A stretch of 64,000 nt of DNA from Deltaproteobacteria bacterium (lineage in GTDB: Bacteria > Myxococcota_A > UBA796 > CAJQPC01): positions 124,001-188,000 of the forward strand of contig JADKFE010000001.1 in assembly GCA_016717595.1 (NCBI GenBank), written 5' to 3'. This document shows positions 44,643-52,100 of this stretch, in pieces (within the stretch, counting starts at the first letter, position 1; each line of letters starts with the position of its first letter). The notes under the pieces are model-generated. The model did not search any database and was not told where the DNA came from. It saw only the letters and a program-made list of their open reading frames with translations. The position numbers and the translations under genes are program-made.

Positions 44643-45047
44643 TGGGGAACCCAGGGGCGAGGGGTCTTCTGAGCGCAGCCCTCACAGAGAGGCCGCGGTC
44701 TCGGCGGGGTGGGCCGCCGCGCGACCCGACCTTGGGAGCACGAGGTGGGACGCTTCTTGGACCGTAGCGGCTGTGTGATCAGAAGTCAACAAACGCGGAG
44801 ATCACGAGCTGTTTGCTGGGCCACAAGCGCGTGGAAACCGCCTAATTTGGGTGATTCTGGGCCGATCTGGCCTTGGGGATCGCCTTGAAGGATCAAGGAT
44901 CCTCGCCTTGTTTGAGGGGATTGACTGTGAAACATGTGGCGCTGAAACACAGAAACATCGAAACGATGGTCTGTGAAACATGCAACAATGAAACAGTTTT
45001 TTCTGAAACATCCCGCGCCGCGGCGCGCGAGGGGTTACCAGCGAGGT
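44643..45047. other. 405-bp divergent intergenic region between TsdA-like and YeiH-like genes
   Basis: This is the only gene-free stretch longer than 300 bp. Its right half is noticeably AT-richer and holds the TGAAACA array. Searching both strands for a -24/-12 element gave only GG/GC-level coincidences. No credible ORF, RNA or terminator is seen. Confidence 0.7.
44928..45010 (+). promoter_or_regulatory. Array of TGAAACA direct repeats, mostly on a 15-bp pitch
   Basis: Exact TGAAACA copies start at 44928, 44943, 44974, 44989 and 45004. Degenerate copies AGAAACA (44951) and CGAAACG (44959) fill the middle. Successive steps are 15, 8, 8, 15, 15 and 15 bp. The word is the half-site of the palindrome at the sigma-54 activator gene, so it is a probable multi-site binding region controlling one or both divergent sulfur units. 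Confidence 0.65.
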
Positions 45048-46187
45048 ATGTCCCGCCCCGCCGACCTCCCCCGACTCGCCCCCGGTTTAGGCGCCGCGCT
45101 CGGCCTCGCGCTGGTCGCCGCGCCGCTGGCCTCTTGGCTGAGCGCGTCGCTGCTGCGTCTGGGGGGCCTGCCCGCAGGGGCGAGCCCGCTCTCGGCCATC
45201 CCCGTCGCCGTGCTCTTGGGGCTCCTGGTCATCAACACCCTCGGCGGCGCGCTGCCCAAGCTCAGCCTCGTGTTGGCGCCGGGCTTGGAGTGGGCCACCA
45301 AATATGCCTTACGCCTCGGGGTCATCCTCATCGGCCTCAAGCTCAACGCCTTGGACGTGCTGCGGGTGGGGGCGTTGGGGGTGCCCGTGGTGGTCACCTT
45401 GGTGCTGTTGGGGCTCGTGAGCGCGCGGCTCTTGGCCCGGTGGATCGGCGTGAGCGAACGTTTGGGCCTGCTCGCCGCCGCGTCTACGGCGATCTGCGGC
45501 GTCACCGCCACCCTCGCCGTCGCCCCCGGGATCGAGGCCGACGAGCGAGAGGTGGCGTACACCGTGGCCAACGTGACCTTGTTTGGCCTCTTGGGCATGG
45601 TGTTTTACCCGGCGCTGGCCCACGCGCTGTTCGCTGGGAACCCCGGCGCGGCGGGGCTTTTTTTGGGCGCGGCGATTCACGACACCAGCCAGGTGATGGG
45701 CGCCGCCATCGCCTACAGAGAGGTGTATGGTGACGAGCGGGTGCTGCAGATCGCCACGGTCATCAAGCTCACCCGAAACGCCCTGCTCGTGCTCGTGGTG
45801 CCGGGGCTGACCTGGCTCTATCAGCGTGGGCGCGCCCAGGCGCCGGGCGCAAAATCGCCAAGCCTCCTCTCATTGTTCCCTACCTTCGTCCTTGGGTTTC
45901 TGCTGCTCTCCGTGGTGCGTACAGTCGGCGACTGGGGGCTCAGCCAAGGCGGCCTCGCCTGGGGTGTCACCAGCGCAGAGGGCTGGCGGGGCCTCACCAA
46001 GCTCCTCGGTGAGCAGGCGGCCACCCTCGCGTTGTCCACGGCCTTGGCCGGGGTCGGGCTCTCGACGCGGCTTGGCACGCTCTCGGGCCTCGGCCTGCGC
46101 CCCTTGGCCGTGGGGTTTGGCGCCGCGCTCACCGTCGGCTTGGGCGCCTTGGGCCTCGCCGCTTGGATAGGCGCGGGGCTCGGCTGA
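45048..46187 (+). CDS. YeiH-family putative sulfur-anion exporter
   Basis: A 379-residue membrane protein with about ten hydrophobic helices. Family signatures include LGVILIGLKLNALDVL, AAASTAICGVTATLAVAPGIEADEREVAYTVANVTLFGLLGM and FLGAAIHDTSQVMGAAIAY. YeiH-type (UPF0324) proteins are predicted transporters; relatives in sulfonate- and sulfur-oxidising bacteria are proposed to export sulfite or sulfate. The ATG at 45048 follows the operator array, and location opposite the thiosulfate/sulfite-oxidising genes supports an export role. It has a weak ribosome-binding site (GAGGT). Confidence 0.83.
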   Translation: MSRPADLPRLAPGLGAALGLALVAAPLASWLSASLLRLGGLPAGASPLSAIPVAVLLGLLVINTLGGALPKLSLVLAPGLEWATKYALRLGVILIGLKLNALDVLRVGALGVPVVVTLVLLGLVSARLLARWIGVSERLGLLAAASTAICGVTATLAVAPGIEADEREVAYTVANVTLFGLLGMVFYPALAHALFAGNPGAAGLFLGAAIHDTSQVMGAAIAYREVYGDERVLQIATVIKLTRNALLVLVVPGLTWLYQRGRAQAPGAKSPSLLSLFPTFVLGFLLLSVVRTVGDWGLSQGGLAWGVTSAEGWRGLTKLLGEQAATLALSTALAGVGLSTRLGTLSGLGLRPLAVGFGAALTVGLGALGLAAWIGAGLG

Positions 46188-46193
46188 TTCCGC

Positions 46194-46997
46194 TCAGAGC
46201 CAAAGGCGGGTGAAGGCGTACAGTCCGCGTAAGCTCGGGTGATACCAGGTGTCTGAGGTGTAGAGCAAGGTGATCAGCCGGGCGACCACGGCGGCCAAGG
46301 TGAGCCCGGTGACCGGGGCGACGATCAGCACGTCAAGCCAGGTGAGACGCAGGGGGCGCCGGGAGATGCGGGGGCGTAGGGGGTCAAACCCGCGGGTGTC
46401 GAGGGACTCGGCGAGAGACTGGGCGCGGCGCCAAGCCCGGGCGATCACCGGGCGAATCATCGAGAGCTCCAGGCGCAGCCACACCAGCGGACCCCGTCGG
46501 TACACCGGCCGGCCCCGCTGGGCGCGGGCGTCGCGCACGATGAGCAGCTCTTGGCCAAGCTCTGGCACAAACCGTAGGGCGGTGGCGCCCATGAGCGCGA
46601 GGCCGAAGGGCACCCGCAGCGCGATCAAGGCCGCCAAGAGCCGGTCGGGGGGCGTGGTCAAGGTCAAGGCCAAGCCCGCGAAGCTCACCGCCAAAAACCG
46701 TGTGGACTGCGCCAAGCCCCACAGCACCCCCTCTCGCCACAGACAGATCGGGCCGAGACAGCCCAAGGCCACCCGCGGCTGCTCGGCGTAGAACAGGCCC
46801 TGAGAGAGCACGGTGCTCCACACGATGCCCACCACCATCAGCACACCCCGCACAAACCAGCGCGCAGGCGGCGGTGAGATCACCAGGGGGGCGGCGGCGG
46901 CGAGGGCCAAGAGCCCCAGGCTCAGCGGGCGCTCTAAGGTGACGGCGAGCAAGCCGACGTTCACGATGAGCAGGAGCCGCGCGCGGGGGTCGATCAC
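46194..46997 (-). CDS. ecfT: ECF-type transporter transmembrane subunit EcfT
   Basis: A 267-residue protein with about five to six transmembrane helices and the two cytoplasmic coupling motifs of EcfT/CbiQ: VRDARAQRGRP (A-R-G) and ESLDTRGFDP (T-R-G), which contact the two ATPases. The family scaffold couples ATP hydrolysis to an S component that binds a vitamin, metal or other micronutrient. It is the last gene of the MNIO operon, and its start overlaps the ATPase stop by 4 bp. Confidence 0.85.
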   Translation of the reverse strand: MIDPRARLLLIVNVGLLAVTLERPLSLGLLALAAAAPLVISPPPARWFVRGVLMVVGIVWSTVLSQGLFYAEQPRVALGCLGPICLWREGVLWGLAQSTRFLAVSFAGLALTLTTPPDRLLAALIALRVPFGLALMGATALRFVPELGQELLIVRDARAQRGRPVYRRGPLVWLRLELSMIRPVIARAWRRAQSLAESLDTRGFDPLRPRISRRPLRLTWLDVLIVAPVTGLTLAAVVARLITLLYTSDTWYHPSLRGLYAFTRLWL

Positions 46998-47683
46998 GGC
47001 TTGGGCTCCACAAACGCGGCGAGGGCCTGGGGATCCATCGGCGGCAGGCCCAGGCGCGCGCAGAGCTGGGCCAGGGGCGGCAACGGCAGGGGGCTGGGCT
47101 CGGGCAGGTCTTGTAAGGCCTCTTGTGGGGGGCCATCCCGCACGATCTGGCCCTGAATCATCACGAGCGTCCGGGTGGCGTGGCGAAGGGTGAGGCCAAG
47201 GTCGTGGGTGGCGAAGAGCAAGGCGCCGGGGAACGCGCGCAGGCCGAGCATCAGGCGCTCCAGGCTCGCCGAGTCTTGCCCGGCGGTGGGCTCGTCCAAG
47301 GCGAGCACGGCGGGGGCGGTGGCGACGGCGGCGGCCACGGCCACACGCTGCCGTTGGCCCCGAGAGAGCGCCTGGGGGGCCTGGTCCAGGAGCCCCTCAA
47401 CCCCAAAGTCCTCCGCCGCCTTTTGCACCCGCGCCTGAAGCGCCTCGCCGCGCAGGCCGGCCTCGGCGGGGCCCAAGGCGAGCCTCCTCAGCCACGGTCT
47501 CACAGAGCAAGGAGAGGTCGGGATCTTGGGGGACGTGCACGACTCGCCCGCGGACGGAGACGGGGCCGGCGGGCACGGCCCCACGCAGCGCCAACAGCAG
47601 CGTGGACTTGCCCGCGCCGTTGCCGCCGACGAGGGCCACACGCTCGCCGGGGAAGAGCTGAAGGCTCGACACGTCAAGGGCAA
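46994..47683 (-). CDS. 3' part of the frameshifted double ECF ATPase (second nucleotide-binding domain)
   Basis: The useful part begins at about LALGPAEAGLRGEALQARVQKAAEDFGVEGLL, then signature LSRGQRQRVAVAAAVATAP, Walker B VLALDEPTAGQDSASLERL and the H-loop ATHDLGLTLRHA. It completes the second ATPase domain begun in the preceding frame. The upstream codons in this frame (MPLTCRAFSSS...) are noise. One surplus base at 47483-47484 (GAGGAG-G-CTC) separates the frames; without it the join reads TVAEELALGPAEAGL. Confidence 0.82.
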   Translation of the reverse strand: MPLTCRAFSSSPASVWPSSAATARASPRCCWRCVGPCPPAPSPSAGESCTSPKIPTSPCSVRPWLRRLALGPAEAGLRGEALQARVQKAAEDFGVEGLLDQAPQALSRGQRQRVAVAAAVATAPAVLALDEPTAGQDSASLERLMLGLRAFPGALLFATHDLGLTLRHATRTLVMIQGQIVRDGPPQEALQDLPEPSPLPLPPLAQLCARLGLPPMDPQALAAFVEPKP

Positions 47684-48578
47684 GCGGCGCCGCGCGCTCG
47701 TACCGGTGTCGCAGGGGGCCCGCGCGTAGGGCAGGGGGGCCCGTCGGGGTGAACGCCGGCGCCGGCGGCGGGCTGCGCCCAGGGCGACGGCGGAGGTGAT
47801 CCACCGGCGTCGGGTGAACGAGGTGAGCGAGGCGCCAGAGCTCCGGGGCGTCTAAGCCCAGGCGCCCCATGGCGGCCTCCAGCTCGGGGCTCAAGGGCCG
47901 CGCGGCGCCTTGGGCGAGCACCACGCCGTCGCCGCCGAGGATCACCAGGGTGTCGGCGTAGGGCAGACATTGCTCCAAGCGGTGCTCGATCAGCAAGGCC
48001 GCCGCGCCGTCGTCGCAGGCCGCGCGGAGCTGTCGCATTAAATCCGCGGCTCCGGCGGGGTCGAGCATCGCCAGGGGCTCGTCGAGGAGCAAGAGCTTGG
48101 CCCCGGCCACCATCGCCGCCGCCACGACGAGGCGCTGGGCTTGGCCGCCTGAGAGCGCCCGGGTAGACCGCTCAAGCTCTACCGGCAGCCCCACCCGCGA
48201 CAAGGCCGGGCCCAGGGCGGCGTTGATCTCCGCCGGGTCAAAGCCCGCGGACTCCATACCAAAGGCGAGCTCGTCCCCCAAGGTGCCCGTGAGGAGCTGG
48301 TCCCCGGGCTCTTGTGACACGAAGGCGAGCTGTCGTGCGCGCTCCGCCGGGGAGAGCGCCTCGACGTTGACCCCGCCCACCAAGGCGCGCCCGCTCACCC
48401 GCCCTTGGCCGTGCCGTTGACTCAGCCCCGCGGCGAGGCGCAGCAGGGTTGACTTCCCGCAGCCCGAGGGCCCGGTGAGTAAGGTCAAGGTGCCCGGCGT
48501 GAGCTGCAGGCTCACGTTGGTCAACGTGGGCGCTGCGGCGCTGGGGTAGGTGTAGCCGAGGCCTTCAAGACGCAACAT
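47397..48578 (-). CDS. 5' part of the frameshifted double ECF ATPase (first domain and start of second)
   Basis: From the ATG at 48578, which overlaps the upstream TGA by one base, domain 1 is complete: Walker A TGPSGCGKSTLLRLAAG, Q-loop FVSQEPGDQ, signature LSGGQAQRLVVAAAMVAG, Walker B LLLLDEPLAMLD and switch IEHRLEQ. After a linker, domain 2 starts with GERVALVGGNGAGKSTLLLALRG and runs to PQDPDLSLLCETVAEE, where the frame breaks. The intact protein (about 528 residues) would be an EcfA1-EcfA2 fusion and provide both ATPases for EcfT. Confidence 0.87.
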   Translation of the reverse strand: MLRLEGLGYTYPSAAAPTLTNVSLQLTPGTLTLLTGPSGCGKSTLLRLAAGLSQRHGQGRVSGRALVGGVNVEALSPAERARQLAFVSQEPGDQLLTGTLGDELAFGMESAGFDPAEINAALGPALSRVGLPVELERSTRALSGGQAQRLVVAAAMVAGAKLLLLDEPLAMLDPAGAADLMRQLRAACDDGAAALLIEHRLEQCLPYADTLVILGGDGVVLAQGAARPLSPELEAAMGRLGLDAPELWRLAHLVHPTPVDHLRRRPGRSPPPAPAFTPTGPPALRAGPLRHRYERAAPLALDVSSLQLFPGERVALVGGNGAGKSTLLLALRGAVPAGPVSVRGRVVHVPQDPDLSLLCETVAEEARLGPRRGRPARRGASGAGAKGGGGLWG

Positions 48579-50323
48579 CAGCGTTGAATCCTCCGCAGGC
48601 TCTCGGCGAAGGGCACGGCCAAGGCGCAGGCCAAGGCCGTATAGCCCAAGGCGGGCCCCAGGAGCATCATCACGACGTACCAGTCGGCCAAGAACAGGCG
48701 ATACAGCGCCACGGAGAGCATCAAGCTTGTTGCCTCGCTGATGACCTCGGCACAACACAGGGCCGCGGCGAGGCGCGCCCAGCGGCGGCGGGGCTCGTCA
48801 CGCCAGCTTGGGTTTGTGGTGAGGCCGAACGCCCGCAAGAAGAGCTCCACCCAGAACAGGCGCTTGGCGACAAACAGCAGCTCGATCAGGCCGATCCGCC
48901 CGAAGGTGAACGCCGAGAGCAAGGCCTGGGTGAGCAGGTACAGCCCGGCGACCCCAGGCCGCGGATGGAGGGTCAACAAGGTGGCGAGCATGGCGGCCCG
49001 GGCGGCGCCGTCGATGAGCCCGGTGAGCAGGGGCGAGAACGGCCCGAGCACCGTGGCCACGCCGACGCCGATGAGCAGGCTCGCGGCGTTGAACAAAAAT
49101 GCGACAGCGGCGAACAGGGAGATGGTCAAGAGCGTGCTCGTCGGCGGCTCACCCAGCCAGGCCGGGCCCTCCCGCTTGAGCTGTCGTAGCCCCAGCGCCG
49201 CGGAGACGAGGCCCACGAGCAGGCCCAAGCTCGCCGCCGCGCTGCCCTCGCTCACATGCAGCGGCGCCGAGATCACCACCAGCGGCGTGGCCTGGCCCAA
49301 GGCCGAGACCTCTACCCGCCGGGTGTAGGCCAGGCCGTCGTCTTGTCGCAACAAGGCCTCATCCACATAGACCGGCAGCACCGCGACGGCCTCGCCCCCG
49401 GCGGGCACCCGCAGAAGGGCGGTCACCGCGCCGTTGGGGGACTCGCCGCCGCGGTTGTCGGGGCGAAACGCCGCCGCCGGGGCGCCATCCGGGCCGAGCA
49501 CCCGGGCGCTGAGGCTCAGGTTCACGGCCTGGGCGCCGTGGTTGGTGACCGGGATGGCCTGATACGACCAGGGCACGCCGCTGTCGCGCGGTCGCACCCC
49601 CAGCCCAAAGAGCCCCTGCGCGGCCCGCCACCACGCCGACGGCAAGGTGACTCGCCCGGCGGGGCGCGCGAGCTCTGGGGCGCCGTTCACCTCGGCGGGA
49701 AACCGTGGCGCGCCGACGCTGAGCTGGGCGCGTAGGGTGTCCAGGGGCACCGACTGGGTGGTGAGCTGGAGTTTTTGCGACACCGCCCCCAACGACGCGA
49801 CAAGCTCGGCGGGGCCGTCTAAGGCGCTGAGCAGCACGAGGCGCTCGCCGGGGAGCAGGGCCCGCGCCTCTTGATGGGCGCCGAGGCTCAGCCGGGCGTC
49901 GCCGGCGTCCCGGGCGGTGAGCGTGAGCGCGACCTGGGTGGGGGCGCCGTCGATCAGCACCACCGGCGCCGGAGGGGTGTCGCCGAGGCTCAGGGCCCCT
50001 TGGCCCACGGGCGCCTCTAAGGTCAAGGTGAACGGTCGGCTGGCCTCGGCGACCTCTACGATCGTGTCGTAAAAGGCGCCCTCGGACCACACCCGCGCGG
50101 TGTAGCGCCCTGGGCTTGGGGCACGCCAGTCGAGGCGTAAGGTGGTGAGCGGGGCGGGCAGGCGGCGGCTCACCAGGGTGGCGCCGTCGGGGCCAAGCAG
50201 CGCGGCGCGCTCGACGGGGACGCTCGACTCCACGAGCACATGGTCGTGTGTGGCGCGGGCGGTCAGCGCCGGCGCCTCAGGGGCGCAGGCGACCGCGAAG
50301 ATCATCGCCCCGAAGGGCATCAT
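48578..50323 (-). CDS. Lipoprotein-type membrane protein: extracytoplasmic beta domains fused to EcfS-like six-helix domain
   Basis: A 581-residue protein. The N-terminus MMPFGAMIFAVAC looks like a lipoprotein signal (Cys13). About 330 residues of beta-sandwich type follow (LTTLRLDWRAPSPGRYTARVW, NHGAQAVNLSLSARVLGPDG). The C-terminal 220 residues have about seven helices (LGLLVGLVSAALGL, LFAAVAFLFNAASLLIGVGVATVLGPFSPLLTGLIDGA, GLYLLTQALLSAFTFGRIGLIELLF) consistent with an ECF S component. Direct overlap with the ATPase gene and with the MNIO partner (4 bp) puts it at the centre of the operon. It may be the substrate-capture unit. The ligand is unknown. Confidence 0.7.
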   Translation of the reverse strand: MMPFGAMIFAVACAPEAPALTARATHDHVLVESSVPVERAALLGPDGATLVSRRLPAPLTTLRLDWRAPSPGRYTARVWSEGAFYDTIVEVAEASRPFTLTLEAPVGQGALSLGDTPPAPVVLIDGAPTQVALTLTARDAGDARLSLGAHQEARALLPGERLVLLSALDGPAELVASLGAVSQKLQLTTQSVPLDTLRAQLSVGAPRFPAEVNGAPELARPAGRVTLPSAWWRAAQGLFGLGVRPRDSGVPWSYQAIPVTNHGAQAVNLSLSARVLGPDGAPAAAFRPDNRGGESPNGAVTALLRVPAGGEAVAVLPVYVDEALLRQDDGLAYTRRVEVSALGQATPLVVISAPLHVSEGSAAASLGLLVGLVSAALGLRQLKREGPAWLGEPPTSTLLTISLFAAVAFLFNAASLLIGVGVATVLGPFSPLLTGLIDGAARAAMLATLLTLHPRPGVAGLYLLTQALLSAFTFGRIGLIELLFVAKRLFWVELFLRAFGLTTNPSWRDEPRRRWARLAAALCCAEVISEATSLMLSVALYRLFLADWYVVMMLLGPALGYTALACALAVPFAESLRRIQR

Positions 50324-50739
50324 GGGCCCTCGGCGATGATCAGGCCCTCCTCAAACAGATCAGAGATCAAGGCTTCAGCTCTCGCCTGAGACAGCCCCAG
50401 CCGGCAGGCCTGATTTAACGCTTCAGCAGCGGGGATCGGGCCGTCGAGCCGCCCCAAAAACTCATGGACGACGCGGCCCAGCTCCAAGAGCCCCGAGCCC
50501 CCCGCCGCCGGGTGCACCACGAAGAGCTTGGCCTCCCCTTCGCCGGGCGGGGTGAGCGGCGGCACCCGCGGCGCGTCATTCACCAGGCCCATCGCCGGGA
50601 TCAGGCTCAGCTCAAACAGCGTCTGTTGAACGGTGTTCATCCAGCCCAAGGTCTCGCCGTCCACGGTGAGCGTGGCCACCCCCGGGGCCCGGGCCACCCA
50701 GGTGACCGTGGGGTGGGCGCGGCGGTGATGCGTAGGCAA
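50320..50739 (-). CDS. 3' part of the frameshifted MNIO partner protein
   Basis: This frame continues the partner protein after a one-base deletion at a G/C run (50740-50742). It reads LPTHHRRAHPTVTWVARAPGVATLTVDGETLGW, then a helical segment (VQQTLFELSLIPAMG) and a winged-helix-like end (ELGRVVHEFLGRLDGPIPAAEALNQA...LISDLFEEGLII). Its length and C-terminal helix pattern resemble the second domain of the BufC/DUF2063 partner class, but sequence identity cannot be tested here. It overlaps the next gene by 4 bp. Confidence 0.65.
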   Translation of the reverse strand: MPTHHRRAHPTVTWVARAPGVATLTVDGETLGWMNTVQQTLFELSLIPAMGLVNDAPRVPPLTPPGEGEAKLFVVHPAAGGSGLLELGRVVHEFLGRLDGPIPAAEALNQACRLGLSQARAEALISDLFEEGLIIAEGP

Positions 50740-51170
50740 GGGCGCTCTAGCTCACGGCGGCAGACCCCGAGGGACTCCTCTACCCGCAGCACGTCGGGGA
50801 GCTGGGGGCAGCGGAGGTGCAGGCTGCGGAGGTAGTCCGTGAACGCCAAAAACATCGAGCCCCGGGCCATCATCGCCTGATGAAAAGGCGCGGACTGAAA
50901 GTAGGCGTCTAAGCTGCTGACCCGGCCAAGCTCGTTGAGGACCAGGGCCACGCTCACCGGGAGCTCGGCGCAGAGGGCCTGCAAGGTGCGACGGCGGCGC
51001 AGAGGGTCTACCCGCAGGGCGCGGGGGTCGAGCTGGGCCAAGGCCGCGCGCTCCTCGTCATCGAGATCAAGGCCGGCGAGGGCCTGGGCGGGCGCCTCAA
51101 ACACCGCCCGGGCGAAGCGATCGTCCCAGAGCATCCGGGCTGTCACACGGTGCAGGATTTGATGCGACAT
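50637..51170 (-). CDS. 5' part of the frameshifted MNIO partner protein
   Basis: It begins MSHQILHRVTARMLWDDRFARAVFEAPAQALAGLDLDDEERAALAQLDPRAL, a helical domain common in proteins encoded next to RiPP-modifying enzymes. It continues to FHQAMMARGSMFLAFTDYLRSLHL and CRRELERP, where the native frame ends; the remaining 30 codons are Pro/Arg/Trp noise. Joined with the 3' part it would be about 280 residues. It starts 3 bp after the MNIO stop. MNIO enzymes normally need such a partner to recruit the precursor peptide. Confidence 0.68.
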   Translation of the reverse strand: MSHQILHRVTARMLWDDRFARAVFEAPAQALAGLDLDDEERAALAQLDPRALRVDPLRRRRTLQALCAELPVSVALVLNELGRVSSLDAYFQSAPFHQAMMARGSMFLAFTDYLRSLHLRCPQLPDVLRVEESLGVCRRELERPCLRITAAPTPRSPGWPGPRGWPRSPWTARPWAG

Positions 51171-51173
51171 GAC

Positions 51174-52034
51174 TCAGCCCTTCACGGGGAAGGCGTCGTT
51201 GAGGCGCACGAAGTTGTCGTAGACCTCGTCCGCGGGGTTGTGCTCACACTCGTACACCACGGCCTTGAGGTTCTTCGAGCGGGCCAAGGCCGCCTCAAAC
51301 ACCGCCCAGGCCTCGGCGGTAGGCTCGGGATCGTGGGTGTCCTCCATCCACCGGAGGCCCTCGGTCACCCGCGGGCGGCCACCGGCGATGTGCAGCTCGA
51401 CCACACGCTCCCAAGGGAAGCCGTCGAAGGCCGTGAGCGGCGAGAGGCCCCGGCTGGCCTGGAAGATCGCGAGGTGGGAGCAGTCCAACAAGAAGCCGCA
51501 GTCGCCGTCGCTGACGACCTGGGCGTAGTAGTCCAGCAGGTGCAGCGGGCCGACGTAGGCCACGGCGGGCGGGTTCTCGGGGACGACGAGGGTGTTGAGC
51601 GCGGCGCTGAGCGCGCGCACGGCCCGGGCCATCTCCGCGGCGCTCGACCGGGTGAGCACCGGGGGCAAGAGCACGTCGTGAACGGGCTCACGGGGGCCGA
51701 CGTGCCAATATCCGGCGTCACCACACACCCACGCCGCGCCCAGCTCAGCGACGATGGCCTGGGTGCGCTGCACCCACAGAGGGTCAAGATCCTCCTCTTC
51801 AGCGAGGTTGAGGTCCAAGAAGTGGTAGGTCGTGGGCCAGCCTTGGGCGGCCCAGCGCTGCATGTGCTCATCGAGGCCCCGGCGGGTGTCGGCGCCGACC
51901 TCCAAAAAATGGATCAGCGTGGGCCAGGCCTCTCTGAGGGCCAAGGCGTCCAGATTGAGCGCCCGGGTGCCGCCGTTAAACTCGCACGAGATGCCGACGC
52001 CCAGCCGCGGGGCGTTTTGGAGCAGAGGGGACAT
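51174..52034 (-). CDS. MNIO (DUF692) multinuclear iron oxidase-like enzyme
   Basis: A 286-residue TIM-barrel protein from the ATG at 52034, chosen for GAGG 6 bp upstream. DUF692 landmarks are in order: RLGVGISCEF at the N-terminus, THFLEVGAD-type strand (LIHFLEVGADTRR), TTYHFLDLNL, DAGYWHVG, VVPENPPAVAYVG, CGFLLDCSHLAIFQ, RVVELHIAGG and VVYECEHN. The His/Asp/Glu residues in these strands are the expected iron ligands. MNIOs modify Cys or Asp residues in ribosomal peptides (methanobactin, bufferins). It leads an operon with a partner protein and an ECF transporter. No precursor gene is seen adjacent. Confidence 0.82.
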   Translation of the reverse strand: MSPLLQNAPRLGVGISCEFNGGTRALNLDALALREAWPTLIHFLEVGADTRRGLDEHMQRWAAQGWPTTYHFLDLNLAEEEDLDPLWVQRTQAIVAELGAAWVCGDAGYWHVGPREPVHDVLLPPVLTRSSAAEMARAVRALSAALNTLVVPENPPAVAYVGPLHLLDYYAQVVSDGDCGFLLDCSHLAIFQASRGLSPLTAFDGFPWERVVELHIAGGRPRVTEGLRWMEDTHDPEPTAEAWAVFEAALARSKNLKAVVYECEHNPADEVYDNFVRLNDAFPVKG

Positions 52035-52100
52035 GCGGCACCTCATAACGGGCTCACGCCGCGAGATCACCTGGGCGGGGCCTGGGTTAATGGGGCGAGC

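Noticed and set aside
44643..44930. Sigma-54 promoter for the TsdA-like or YeiH-like gene
   Set aside because: Only GG-N10-GC level matches were found (for example near 44826-44842 on the minus strand), with poor flanking bases.
44928..45010. CRISPR array or replication origin
   Set aside because: The repeat word is only 7 bp with 8-bp spacers, there are no cas genes, DnaA boxes or replication genes, and the same word recurs in promoters.
44873..45733. 286-codon plus-strand ORF across the YeiH start
   Set aside because: It runs through the operator array and then out of frame with the YeiH protein, with only Arg/Gly-rich sequence.
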